A DNA stretch of 61,793 nucleotides from Deltaproteobacteria bacterium (lineage in GTDB: Bacteria; Myxococcota_A; Polyangia; DRWM01; JAAZOP01). Position 1 is the stretch's first letter, and each line of letters starts with the position of its first letter. Both the position numbers and the translations under genes were made by a program. Shown piece after piece: positions 8,931-19,691 of the stretch. Where the stretch lies: assembly GCA_016218815.1 (NCBI GenBank), contig JACRCX010000074.1:1-61793 (forward strand). The letters are read 5' to 3'. The notes under the pieces are model-generated. The model searched no databases. It was given only the letters and a program-made list of their open reading frames with translations, and was not told where the DNA came from.

Positions 8931-11660
8931 ATGCGGCGGCTGTCATTCGTGCTGGGTCGTGATTCGTCGGTCCGTGCCGCCCGGCTCGCGCTGGCAGCGG
9001 CACTCCTGGTTCCGGCCGCGGGGTGCGAGGAGCTGTTCGGCGGGATCGCCGCGCCGACGGTCTTCGGCAACCTCTTCGCCGACAACGTCGAGGCGGACGT
9101 CGCGAAGGTGGTCGCGCGGTTCCCGGCGCCGAGCGCCGTGCAGGCGCCCGCAAACCAGTTCGGGCGCCCGTTGATCGCCGGCATCCGCTACGGCACGCCG
9201 GGCGTCTTCGTGTACGACCCCGCCGCCGCCGCGATGCTGTGGACCAAGGACATGCCGGTCGCCTCCCGGCCGACGCTCACCGATCGCGCGGTCATCGTGC
9301 AGAGCGGCACCGAGGTCGTCTCCCTGCGCCTCGCCGACGGCTCGGAGATGTGGCGCGTCGATACCGAGGGGATGAGCTTCTTCGGCGTCGCGTACGACGA
9401 GAAGTACGTCTACATTTCGACCGGCGTCAGCGTCTCCCACGTCGGTCGCCTCCTCGCGGTCAACGCGGACTCCGGCTGGACCGCCTTCAAGTTCCAGACC
9501 AGCAAGCTGTTCGGGCGGCCGGCCGCCCTGGGCGGCCTGCTCTTCGTCCCCTGGGACCGGCAGGACATCACCGTCATCGACCGCGAGACGCAGGACGAGA
9601 TCGCCCGCGTCCGGACCGAGGACGACGTGATCAACTTCGTCGCGGCCGGGCCGCTCGGCGTCTTCTACGGCAGCCGCGGGCTCTACCGCTTCGACGGCAA
9701 ATCCTGGGCCGGCACCAAGACCGGCTCGACGTACTATGAGCCGCCGATCGCGGGCATCCCGGGGAACCCGGAACTGTGGGCGGACTCGTTCGGCGAGGCC
9801 ACCGGCGGGCGCAACGCACGCGAGAAGATCCGCTACTTCATCGCCCCGGCCTTCGATCCCGCCGGCAGCGGCGCCACGCTGGAGCACAACGCGGTCTACC
9901 TGCTGTACTTCCGCTTCGTCGTCTCCTACGACGCGACGACCGGCGCGATGCGCTGGATCTACCGCCACACGGAGGACATCGAGGCGATCTCCGTCGAACC
10001 GTCCGGCGTGTTCCTCCTGGACAGCCCCGGCAGTCTGGTCCGCCTCTCGCCCCAGGTCGGCCAGCCCGACTGGCAGGCGTCGCTCGGCGTCGAGGTCGCG
10101 TCGGCGGCCTACGACATCGTCGGCTTCAACCCGCCCCCGGCCGCGACCCAGCCGATGCAGTCCATGCGCTTCCAGCTCCTCCAGGTGATCCTCGACCAGG
10201 ACAACCGCCTGCTCCCGTTCCGCCAGTACGCGATCGGCGAGCTGGCGAAGCTGGATGACCCCGAGGTCACGCGCGACATCCTCGACGTCTACGCCCAGCG
10301 CACCTCTCCCCAGGCGCTCAAGGACTCGGCCCGCGCCGCCCTCGCCTCGCGCTCCCACGGCGCCGAGCACCTCGTCGGGGCCCTGGACACGCACACCGAC
10401 TACCTCATGAACACGCAAGCCCCGCCGATGGGCGTCGTCGCCCAGGCGCTGGTCGCGATGGGCGCCCGCCAGGCCGTCACCGGCCTCGTCGCCCACCTGC
10501 TCGACCCGGAAACCCCCATCGAGGATCTCCAGGAGGTCGCGCAGGCGCTGGTCGAGCTGGGCGACGCCAGCCTGATCAGCACCTTCGAGTCGTACCTGAC
10601 GCTGTACCACGCCGATTCCGCCTTCGCGCAGAACACCAACGCGCTCAACGCGCTGGCCGACGGGCTGCTCAAGTACGGCGGCGACCCCGAACGCCATTTC
10701 CTCGACAACCTCATCTCGAGCGGCCACACGCTGCCGGGCCTGAAGCTGCACATCGAGGATCGCTACCGGCAGATCGAGGAGGCGAAGGTCGCCGAGGCGG
10801 AGGCCGCGCGGTTGGCGGCCGAGGCGGCCGCGGCGGCCAGCCAGACGCCGACGGTGGCGGAGGTCCTGCCGCAGACGCTTTCGCGCGAGCAGATCGGGCA
10901 GGTGATGTCGGCCCACCAGGCCGACATCGCCCCGTGCGTCCGGGCCAAGATGGACCGTTCGCCGACGCTGGCCCAGATCCGCATGGTCTGGGCGCTCTCC
11001 AACTCCGGGCAGGCGAGCGAGCTCTCGGTGCTCCCCGCGGACGACGCGGAGCTGAAGGAGTGCCTGGCCAACGTCCTGACGCAGATCCAGTTCCCGCACT
11101 TCATCGATCGCTCGCAGCGCGCGCAGTTCACGATCAACATCGGTACCGGCGAGGGACCGGCGATCACGGGGCCCGAGCCCGGCTCGACGGTGCCGGTGCC
11201 GCCGATCGGTCCCGAGGTCCCGCTGCCGCCCGTGGGTCCGTTGGCACCGTTGCCGCCGGTGGGTCCGATCGCGCCTCCGCCCCCGCCGCCCGGCCTGCCC
11301 GGCACGGGCGTGTCGGTGACGCCGCTGCCTCCGCCCCCGCCGCCCGGGATTCCGGGGACGGGTACGACGCCCTTGCCTCCGCCCCCGCCGCCCGGGATTC
11401 CAGGCACGGGTACGACGCCCTTGCCTCCACCCCCGCCGCCCGGGATTCCAGGCACGGGTACGACGCCCTTGCCTCCACCCCCGCCGCCGGGCATTCCAGG
11501 CACGGGTACGACGCCACTGCCTCCGCCTCCGCCTCCGGGAGTACCGGGGACGGGCACGACGCCACTGCCTCCGCCCCCGCCTCCGGGGACTCCGGGCACG
11601 GGGACGACGCCTCCGACGACGAACCCGGACGAGTACCCCGACGAGCTGCCGCCGATCTAG
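8931..11660 (+). CDS. Lipoprotein: propeller, HEAT repeats, AgmX/PglI-like domain, Pro-rich tail
   Basis: The start ATG 8931 follows GAGGAGGG. The N-terminus has a lipobox (LLVPAAGC), so outer- or inner-membrane anchoring is likely. Residues about 40-400 form PQQ-like/WD-type blades (LIAGIRYGTPGVFVYDP, AVIVQSGTEVVSLRLADG), giving a BamB-like propeller. Then come HEAT-like helices, an Ala/Glu-rich coiled stretch (KVAEAEAARLAAEAAAAA), and a C-terminal AgmX/PglI-like domain with two conserved-type Cys (APCVRAKMD and LKECLANV). The last 130 residues are Pro-rich, with six tandem 16-residue units. This domain combination is typical of Myxococcota surface or motility-related proteins, but the exact role is unknown. 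A shorter paralogue follows at 11717. Confidence 0.85.
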   Translation: MRRLSFVLGRDSSVRAARLALAAALLVPAAGCEELFGGIAAPTVFGNLFADNVEADVAKVVARFPAPSAVQAPANQFGRPLIAGIRYGTPGVFVYDPAAAAMLWTKDMPVASRPTLTDRAVIVQSGTEVVSLRLADGSEMWRVDTEGMSFFGVAYDEKYVYISTGVSVSHVGRLLAVNADSGWTAFKFQTSKLFGRPAALGGLLFVPWDRQDITVIDRETQDEIARVRTEDDVINFVAAGPLGVFYGSRGLYRFDGKSWAGTKTGSTYYEPPIAGIPGNPELWADSFGEATGGRNAREKIRYFIAPAFDPAGSGATLEHNAVYLLYFRFVVSYDATTGAMRWIYRHTEDIEAISVEPSGVFLLDSPGSLVRLSPQVGQPDWQASLGVEVASAAYDIVGFNPPPAATQPMQSMRFQLLQVILDQDNRLLPFRQYAIGELAKLDDPEVTRDILDVYAQRTSPQALKDSARAALASRSHGAEHLVGALDTHTDYLMNTQAPPMGVVAQALVAMGARQAVTGLVAHLLDPETPIEDLQEVAQALVELGDASLISTFESYLTLYHADSAFAQNTNALNALADGLLKYGGDPERHFLDNLISSGHTLPGLKLHIEDRYRQIEEAKVAEAEAARLAAEAAAAASQTPTVAEVLPQTLSREQIGQVMSAHQADIAPCVRAKMDRSPTLAQIRMVWALSNSGQASELSVLPADDAELKECLANVLTQIQFPHFIDRSQRAQFTINIGTGEGPAITGPEPGSTVPVPPIGPEVPLPPVGPLAPLPPVGPIAPPPPPPGLPGTGVSVTPLPPPPPPGIPGTGTTPLPPPPPPGIPGTGTTPLPPPPPPGIPGTGTTPLPPPPPPGIPGTGTTPLPPPPPPGVPGTGTTPLPPPPPPGTPGTGTTPPTTNPDEYPDELPPI
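11322..11609 (+). repeat. Six tandem 48-bp units coding a Pro-rich 16-mer
   Basis: Six consecutive in-frame units of 48 bp each encode PLPPPPPPGIPGTGTT. The fifth and sixth have Val or Thr in place of Ile. Units two to four are nearly identical in DNA, consistent with recent expansion or contraction. Confidence 0.93.
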
Positions 11661-11716
11661 GGCCCCGGACGACGGCCGGCGGTCGGCCGCAGCCGTCGAC
11701 ATCCCGTGGAGGTTCC

Positions 11717-13918
11717 ATGTCCATGCTCCGCCGAAATCCCGGATCCGAACCGCGGGCTTCAGCCCGCGGCTGTTGCGGCCCGTGGAGCCGCACCCTGAAG
11801 GGTGCGGTTCGGTTTGGGAGCGTCGTCGTGACGTTGACCCTCGCCGGACCGGCTTGCGGCCCCGGCAATCCGTTCACGAACCTGTTCCCCGACAACCGCG
11901 AGAGCGACGTCAACATGGTGCTCGCCCGGCTGCCGGATCCGACGCCGGCTGCCCGGCCCCCGACGACCTCCGGCAAGCCGATCGTCGTCGCCACGAAGCT
12001 CGGCGAGGTACCCGGACTGGTGGCGTACGATGTCGAGGCCAAGGCCGTGCTGTGGAACGCAGACCTCGCCGTGGACTCGCCGCCCTTCGTCGGCGGCGGC
12101 GTCACCGTCATCCAGTCGGGAGGCGAGCTGGTCTCGCTCTCGCTGGCGACCGGCGAGCGCCTGGGCGCCAGGAGCCTTGACGGCCTCGTGCTCTACGGCG
12201 TCGCGATCGACGGCGGGATGGTGGCGGCGACGGCCGGCTCGGGCGCCGGTGCCGTGGCCGCGTCGTTCCGCAGCGGGCGCATCTGGCTGATGGACGAGGA
12301 GCTGGCGAACGTCGTCTCGCCGATGGACGCGGACAAGCTGCTCGGCGCGCCGGCATTGTCCGGCGGCGTGGCGTTCATCCCGTGGGATCGCCAGAACGTC
12401 TCGGCCCTCGACGCCGCGACGGGCAGCGAGCTCTTCCGCCTGGTGATCGGCGACGAGATGGTCTCGTACGTCTTCGCCGCGCCGGAAGGGGTGTTCTACG
12501 GCAGCAAGGGTGTCTTCCGCCTCACGGGACGCAGCTCGTCGGGGCGCCGGGACGGCTCGGCCTATCTGCCGCTCGAGTGGTCCGATCCGTCGTTCCCGGG
12601 CGAGCCGGAGCTGTGGCCCGACGGGTTCGCGGGGGCGGGGGACGGCAAGGTGAACGCGCGGTCCCGGGCCCGGCTCGCCTGGTACCCGGCCGCCGTGGCG
12701 GACGACCGGAAGGTCGCGTTCGCCGACGGGCTGCTCTATTTCGTCTACTACCGCTACGTCGTGGCGATGAGGCCCGAGGACCGCTCGCTGGTCTGGGTGC
12801 GCGGCCTGGACGGGACGGTGTCGGAGGTCGCGGCGGTGCCGGGCGGCGTGTTCGTCGTCGAGGAATCCGGGGCGATGCGCTTCCTGCGGGCCTCGGACGG
12901 CGGCGACGCGTGGACCGGGGAGCTCGGGCTCGGTGTCGCGCGCGCCGGCATCGCCGTGGCGGGCTGGGACCCGGGCGCGGGAGCGCCGCGCGAGGGCACG
13001 TACCGCCGGCAGGTGCTGGACGCCCTCCTGGACCCGGACGCGCAGGTCGTTCCCGTGCGCAAGCTGATCCTGTCGCTGTTCGGCCGGTCGACCGACCCGG
13101 ACGTCTCGCGCGACCTCCTCCAGGTGCTCCGCGAGCCGCAGATGCCGGCGGAGCTGCGCAACGAGGCCGCCCACGCGCTGCAGCTTCGTGCGGGGGGCGA
13201 CGCGTTCCTGATCCAGGCGCTGGCGGACCACTACGATTTCCTCCTCGACCTTCCGGCGCCGCCCGTCGGCGTGATCGCCGGTGCCCTGCGCAGCATGAAC
13301 GCGAGGGGCGCAGCGTCCGCGCTGGCGGAGCACCTGCTGGATCCCAACACGCCGCCCGACGCCATGGAGATGCTCGTGCGCAGCGTCGTGGCGCTCGGCG
13401 ACCCGGGCGTCGTCCAGCCGTTGGAGACGTTCCTCCGGCTGTACGGAGCGGACACGGAGTTCGCGGGCGCGCTGCCGGTGCTGGAGGCGGCGGCGACGGG
13501 CATCGCGGTGCACGGCGGCGAGGCGGGCCTGGCGTTCCTGGAGGGGTGGACGGAGGGACCGTTCGCGCCGCCGGGCCTGGCGAACACCGTGCGGTCCATC
13601 GTCGAGAACCGGCGGCTCGCGGCCACCGCCTTGCAGGGGCTGCCCGAACGGGCGGGTACGGAGGAGTTCGCGGCGGCCGTGCTGGGCGGCCGCGAGAGCT
13701 ACGCGACGTGCCTGGATGACGCCGGACGGCGGCGTCCGACGCTGTCGCACCTCGAGATCTCGATCACCGCGACCGGCGAGGGACAGGTTGTGGACGTGAT
13801 GACGACCCCCGCCGACTCCGCCCTGGCCAACTGCCTCAAGCCGCAGATCGAGCGCCTCTCGTTGCCACGCTTCCGCGCGCAGCAGGAACGCTACACCGTC
13901 CCGCTCGACCTCCCGTGA
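11717..13918 (+). CDS. Exported propeller/HEAT/AgmX-like protein, paralogue of 8931-11660
   Basis: ATG 11717 has GGAGG 5 bp upstream. The body aligns by eye along its length with the preceding lipoprotein. Both have NLFxDNxExDV, then a PQQ-like propeller (PGLVAYDVEAKAVLWNADL, FIPWDRQNVSALDAATG), HEAT-like helices and a C-terminal segment with paired Cys (YATCLDDAGRRRP, LANCLKPQIERL). The Pro-rich tail is absent. The signal peptide is odd: residues 10-32 are encoded by a 67-bp palindromic element (11746-11812), which lengthens the n-region before the hydrophobic SVVVTLTLAGPAC. The Cys after GPA could be a lipidation site, but the lipobox is not canonical. Probably co-transcribed with the two genes upstream. 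Confidence 0.83.
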   Translation: MSMLRRNPGSEPRASARGCCGPWSRTLKGAVRFGSVVVTLTLAGPACGPGNPFTNLFPDNRESDVNMVLARLPDPTPAARPPTTSGKPIVVATKLGEVPGLVAYDVEAKAVLWNADLAVDSPPFVGGGVTVIQSGGELVSLSLATGERLGARSLDGLVLYGVAIDGGMVAATAGSGAGAVAASFRSGRIWLMDEELANVVSPMDADKLLGAPALSGGVAFIPWDRQNVSALDAATGSELFRLVIGDEMVSYVFAAPEGVFYGSKGVFRLTGRSSSGRRDGSAYLPLEWSDPSFPGEPELWPDGFAGAGDGKVNARSRARLAWYPAAVADDRKVAFADGLLYFVYYRYVVAMRPEDRSLVWVRGLDGTVSEVAAVPGGVFVVEESGAMRFLRASDGGDAWTGELGLGVARAGIAVAGWDPGAGAPREGTYRRQVLDALLDPDAQVVPVRKLILSLFGRSTDPDVSRDLLQVLREPQMPAELRNEAAHALQLRAGGDAFLIQALADHYDFLLDLPAPPVGVIAGALRSMNARGAASALAEHLLDPNTPPDAMEMLVRSVVALGDPGVVQPLETFLRLYGADTEFAGALPVLEAAATGIAVHGGEAGLAFLEGWTEGPFAPPGLANTVRSIVENRRLAATALQGLPERAGTEEFAAAVLGGRESYATCLDDAGRRRPTLSHLEISITATGEGQVVDVMTTPADSALANCLKPQIERLSLPRFRAQQERYTVPLDLP
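11746..11812 (+). repeat. Two-hairpin palindromic element, copy 1
   Basis: Begins CGAACCGCGG and ends CGCGGTTCGG-like (GTGCGGTTCGG). It contains two hairpins, CCGCGGGCTTCAGCCCGCGG and CCGCACCCTGAAGGGTGCGG. The same element occurs at 37751-37816 and, inverted, at 50411-50476. This copy lies inside a coding sequence. Confidence 0.92.
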
Positions 13919-13921
13919 CCC

Positions 13922-13965
13922 CGCACTTCCCGCTCTTCCCGCACTTCCCGCTCTTCCCGCACTCC
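13922..13965 (+). repeat. Array of alternating 9-bp words in the gap between convergent genes
   Basis: CGCACTTCC and CGCTCTTCC alternate four times immediately after the stop codon of the upstream gene (3 bp from TGA), followed by a decayed fifth unit. No reverse-complement arm was found before the valS stop. The remaining 220 bp to 14186 show no gene. Confidence 0.8.
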
Positions 13966-14185
13966 GATCGACAAGGCCTGCCCGGCGCCCGTTCGCGCCG
14001 GGCAGCGACCCGTTGGTTAGACGGGCCAGGAAGGAAAGGAACGGGTAGGTTTTTGCGCCCTCGACCGAACGGTCACATGGGCGATTGGCAACCCCTGTAT
14101 ACCCCGTTCCGAATCGGACTTCCAGTCTCTTTTTCTCGCGCGCGCGGTAGCCGACGACCTCGACCGGTTCGGACGGCGGATGGCC

Positions 14186-16891
<2,706 letters not shown>

Positions 16892-16901
16892 GGGCTGTTC
16901 G

Positions 16902-17795
16902 CTACTCCTTCAGCAGCGCCTGGAGCTGCTCGCGGATGATGGTCTCGGCCAGATCGGGAACGACCTCCCAGGCGACCTGCTCGATCACCTCGCGCGAAAT
17001 CAACTTCACGACCGCTTGCATCTGCTCGGGCGTAAGGCCCGGCACCTCCGCCGCGACCTTCTGCTCCACGGCCTTCGCTGCCGCCGGGGAGACCGCCTGG
17101 GCGAACTCGCGCAACGGCATCGGCGAGGCGACCGGTGCCGGGGCGGGCCGCGCGGGGGCCAGTCCGGCAGCGGGGCGCGGTCCGATGGGAGCGTGGGTGG
17201 CCGTCGGCGCTCCGGGCGCCGGTCTGACCGGGGCCGCGCCCGGGAACGGTCCCGGCCGGCCGGGGATCTGGATCTGGGTCGGCACCCGCTGCGCGGAGGC
17301 CGGAGGGACGGGCGCCCCCGGTGCCACCGGCCGGGCCACGGGCCCTGCCGCGGCGGGCGGCGGCGCAGGCCGAGCGGGGGCCGGCGCTGCCGCGGCGGCG
17401 CCTGCCATGACGGGCGGCGGCGTCGCCGACAGGAATGCCTGCGTCTTCAGGATCATGTCTTCCGATTCCCACGGCTTCTGGATGCCGCCGACGGCGCCGC
17501 AGGCACGCGCCCGCGCCTCGTCGAAGGTCTCCCACGGCCCGAACAAGAGCACGATCGGCGTGCCGGAGAAGGTCGGCTGCCCGCGCAGCTTCGCGCACGC
17601 CGCGTAGCCGTCCTCCGCACCGATCTTCGTGTCCACGAAAAGCAGCTCGAGCGATTCGCCCGACTTGATCGCCTCGTCCGGGGTCGCGAAGGAATGGGCC
17701 TCCAGGCCAAGGTCCTCCCCCGCGAACGTGAACCCGAACGCCGTGCGCATCGTCACCGCGTCGTCAACGATTCCGATCTTCCTGGGCACGGTCAT
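16902..17795 (-). CDS. Response regulator with Pro/Ala linker and C-terminal helix
   Basis: Residues 1-125 form a receiver domain: acidic pair D11-D12, phosphoacceptor D55 in LFVDTK, and K107 in QKPW. The Thr/Ser switch position (VLLFGPWE) holds Gly, so signalling may be altered. A long Ala/Pro-rich linker (about 130-235) leads to a C-terminal amphipathic segment (LISREVIEQVAWEVVPDL, then AETIIREQL). That tail is recognisable from response regulators of myxobacteria and other deltaproteobacteria. ATG 17795 has GGGAGG 3 bp upstream; a longer frame exists but lacks a ribosome site. It is upstream of valS in the same direction. The output partner is not apparent. Confidence 0.85.
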   Translation of the reverse strand: MTVPRKIGIVDDAVTMRTAFGFTFAGEDLGLEAHSFATPDEAIKSGESLELLFVDTKIGAEDGYAACAKLRGQPTFSGTPIVLLFGPWETFDEARARACGAVGGIQKPWESEDMILKTQAFLSATPPPVMAGAAAAAPAPARPAPPPAAAGPVARPVAPGAPVPPASAQRVPTQIQIPGRPGPFPGAAPVRPAPGAPTATHAPIGPRPAAGLAPARPAPAPVASPMPLREFAQAVSPAAAKAVEQKVAAEVPGLTPEQMQAVVKLISREVIEQVAWEVVPDLAETIIREQLQALLKE

Positions 17796-17846
17796 CGCCT
17801 CCCTTCCCGGTCCGAAGCGACGGAAACCGCCGGTACGTCGCCCGCC

Positions 17847-17876
17847 TACGTACCATGCGCCTCGGGGGCGGGTCAA
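17847..17876 (-). promoter_or_regulatory. Candidate promoter for the response regulator-valS unit
   Basis: On the minus strand: TTGACC (17876-17871), 18-bp spacer, TACGTA (17852-17847), about 50 bp before the start at 17795. Pattern-based. Confidence 0.35.
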
Positions 17877-17940
17877 CAAACGTTGTCAGTTCTGGAATTC
17901 GGACTGGACCCGCACCTGACCGGACTCCCGGCTCCCGCCG

Positions 17941-17992
17941 CAGCCCGCGAAGCGGGCTTCGTGGTGCGGCCCGCTTCAGCCCCGGGGAGCCG
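17941..17992 (+). repeat. GC-rich palindromic element of the AGGCTTCGTGGTGC type, copy 1
   Basis: Two hairpins (GCCCGCGAAGCGGGC and a CGGCCCGCTTCAGCCCCGG segment) joined by TTCGTGGTGC. Related copies lie at 50696-50749 and 54827-54879. This one is the most diverged and sits in a divergent intergenic region. Confidence 0.75.
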
Positions 17993-18065
17993 ACTCCGGC
18001 GGCGCGACGGTATCCGGCGTGCTACGCTTTGCCGAGTCGTCCGATGAAGGTCCGGGGAGGTGGAA

Positions 18066-19643
18066 ATGCATCGAGCGAAGATGGGATGGGCGGCCGCAGC
18101 GGCGGCGGCCGGCCTGTGGGCGGCCGGGACGGCCGGCGGATGCCCGGAGCCGACGACCACGGGCGGTCCCTGCGAACCGGGCGAGACGCGCCTCCACGCC
18201 AACGCCTGCGGCGTGTGCGCCACGGGCGCCCGGGTGCAGACCTGCGACGACCGCCGGGAATGGGTGGACGGCTCGTGCGAAGACCCGTTCGACGGGGACG
18301 GCGACACCTACGCCAACGGAGCGTGCGAAACCCTGGTCGGCGGATGCTGCACCAGCCGGATCGATTGCGACGACGCCGACCCTGCCGTCCATCCCGACCC
18401 CCTGGTCTGCGCCGCCGGCGCGACGGAACCCTGCACCACGGACTGCGGCACCGCCGGACGCCGGACGTGCTCCGACGCCTGCGTCTGGGACGACTGCCGG
18501 GCCGGGCACGACCAGTGCAACGGGATCGACGACGACTGCGACGGCGACACCGACGAGGACGCGGCGTGCACGCCGGGCTCGTCGGTCCCGTGCACGACCG
18601 TCTGCGGCTCCCGTGGCACCGGCGACTGCACGACCGAATGCCTCCCGCCGCTCGGCCTGGATTGCGCCCCCCCCGACGAGGCGTGCAACCGCGCCGACGA
18701 CGACTGCGACGGCGACACCGACGAGGAATTCCCGTGCATCGCCGGCGCGCGCGTCGAGTGCACGACCTCGTGCGGCTCGACCGGCCACGGGACCTGCTCC
18801 ACGACCTGCGCGCCGCCGGCCGCCGGCGCCTGTTCGCCGCCGTCCGAGCGTTGCGACAACGGGGAGGACGACGACTGCGACGGTGACACCGACGAACTGG
18901 AGCCGGGCCAGTGCGTCCCGGGCACGACCGTCGCCTGCGGGACTTCCTGCGGCAGCACCGGAAACGGAGTCTGCACCGCCGGCTGCCTGCCGCCGTCCGG
19001 CGCCGCCTGCCTCCCGCCGCACGAGACGTGCAACCGTGTCGACGACGACTGCGACGGCGCGGCGGACGAGGACTTCGCCTGCCTCGCCGGCGCGACCCTC
19101 GAGTGCTCCACCTCCTGCGGCTCGCTCGGCACCGGGACCTGCGCCGAGGACTGCACGCCGCCCGCCGCAGCCGACTGCACGCCGCCGCACGAGAGCTGTG
19201 GCGACGGCGTCGACGACGACTGCGACGGCCTGACCGACGAGGGATGCTCCGGGGCAGGCGAAAGCTGCGCCGATCCGATCGTCCTGGATTCCTCCATGAC
19301 CGAGGTCGCCGTGGACCTGTGCCCGCGCGGAGACGACGGCGAAGGCTCGTGCGGCCCCTCGACCGGCCCCGATGCCGTCTACACGTTCACGTTGCCGGTC
19401 GGGGGATTGGTCGTCTTCAACACCTGCAACGACGGCTCGGCCGCCGACACCGTCCTGTACCTGCGCTCGACGTGCGCCGACCCAGGGACCGAGCTCGGCT
19501 GCAACGACGATCTGGCCGGCTGCCCCCACGATCCCGGCGGCTCGTACCTGTCCATCTACCTCGCCGCCGGCAGCTACTTCCTGTTCGTCGATGCGCCGGC
19601 CGGCACCTGCGCGTCCCTCCGTCTCGACCTCGCCTGGCCCTGA
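18066..19643 (+). CDS. Secreted MopE-like Cys-rich protein
   Basis: ATG 18066 has GGGGAGG at 5-bp spacing. It has a hydrophobic N-terminal export signal ending in TAGGC (possible lipidation Cys). The main part has six imperfect repeats of the type CNGIDDDCDGDTDE separated by VPCTTVCGSRGTGDC-like segments; this is the putative metal-binding repeat of MopE and other myxobacterial and methanotroph surface proteins. The Asp-rich DDDCDGDTDE loops suggest Ca2+ binding. The C-terminal 130 residues (VYTFTLPVGGLVVFNTC, SIYLAAGSYFLFVDA) resemble a PPC-type pre-peptidase C-terminal domain. Likely surface-exposed. No catalytic residues were recognised. Confidence 0.85.
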   Translation: MHRAKMGWAAAAAAAGLWAAGTAGGCPEPTTTGGPCEPGETRLHANACGVCATGARVQTCDDRREWVDGSCEDPFDGDGDTYANGACETLVGGCCTSRIDCDDADPAVHPDPLVCAAGATEPCTTDCGTAGRRTCSDACVWDDCRAGHDQCNGIDDDCDGDTDEDAACTPGSSVPCTTVCGSRGTGDCTTECLPPLGLDCAPPDEACNRADDDCDGDTDEEFPCIAGARVECTTSCGSTGHGTCSTTCAPPAAGACSPPSERCDNGEDDDCDGDTDELEPGQCVPGTTVACGTSCGSTGNGVCTAGCLPPSGAACLPPHETCNRVDDDCDGAADEDFACLAGATLECSTSCGSLGTGTCAEDCTPPAAADCTPPHESCGDGVDDDCDGLTDEGCSGAGESCADPIVLDSSMTEVAVDLCPRGDDGEGSCGPSTGPDAVYTFTLPVGGLVVFNTCNDGSAADTVLYLRSTCADPGTELGCNDDLAGCPHDPGGSYLSIYLAAGSYFLFVDAPAGTCASLRLDLAWP

Positions 19644-19691
19644 GCGCCGGGGCTGGCGGCCGAGTCCGGTCCTGGTGTAGTGGTCCGCCTC

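Noticed and set aside
8943..11702. Long minus-strand frame opposite the propeller lipoprotein
   Set aside because: Arg-rich translation with no start context or motifs; the plus-strand gene has signal peptide, lipobox and domain repeats.
13966..14185. tRNA or other structured RNA in the gap after 13966
   Set aside because: No cloverleaf or T-loop motif was found; small palindromes such as GACCGAACGGTC are not enough.
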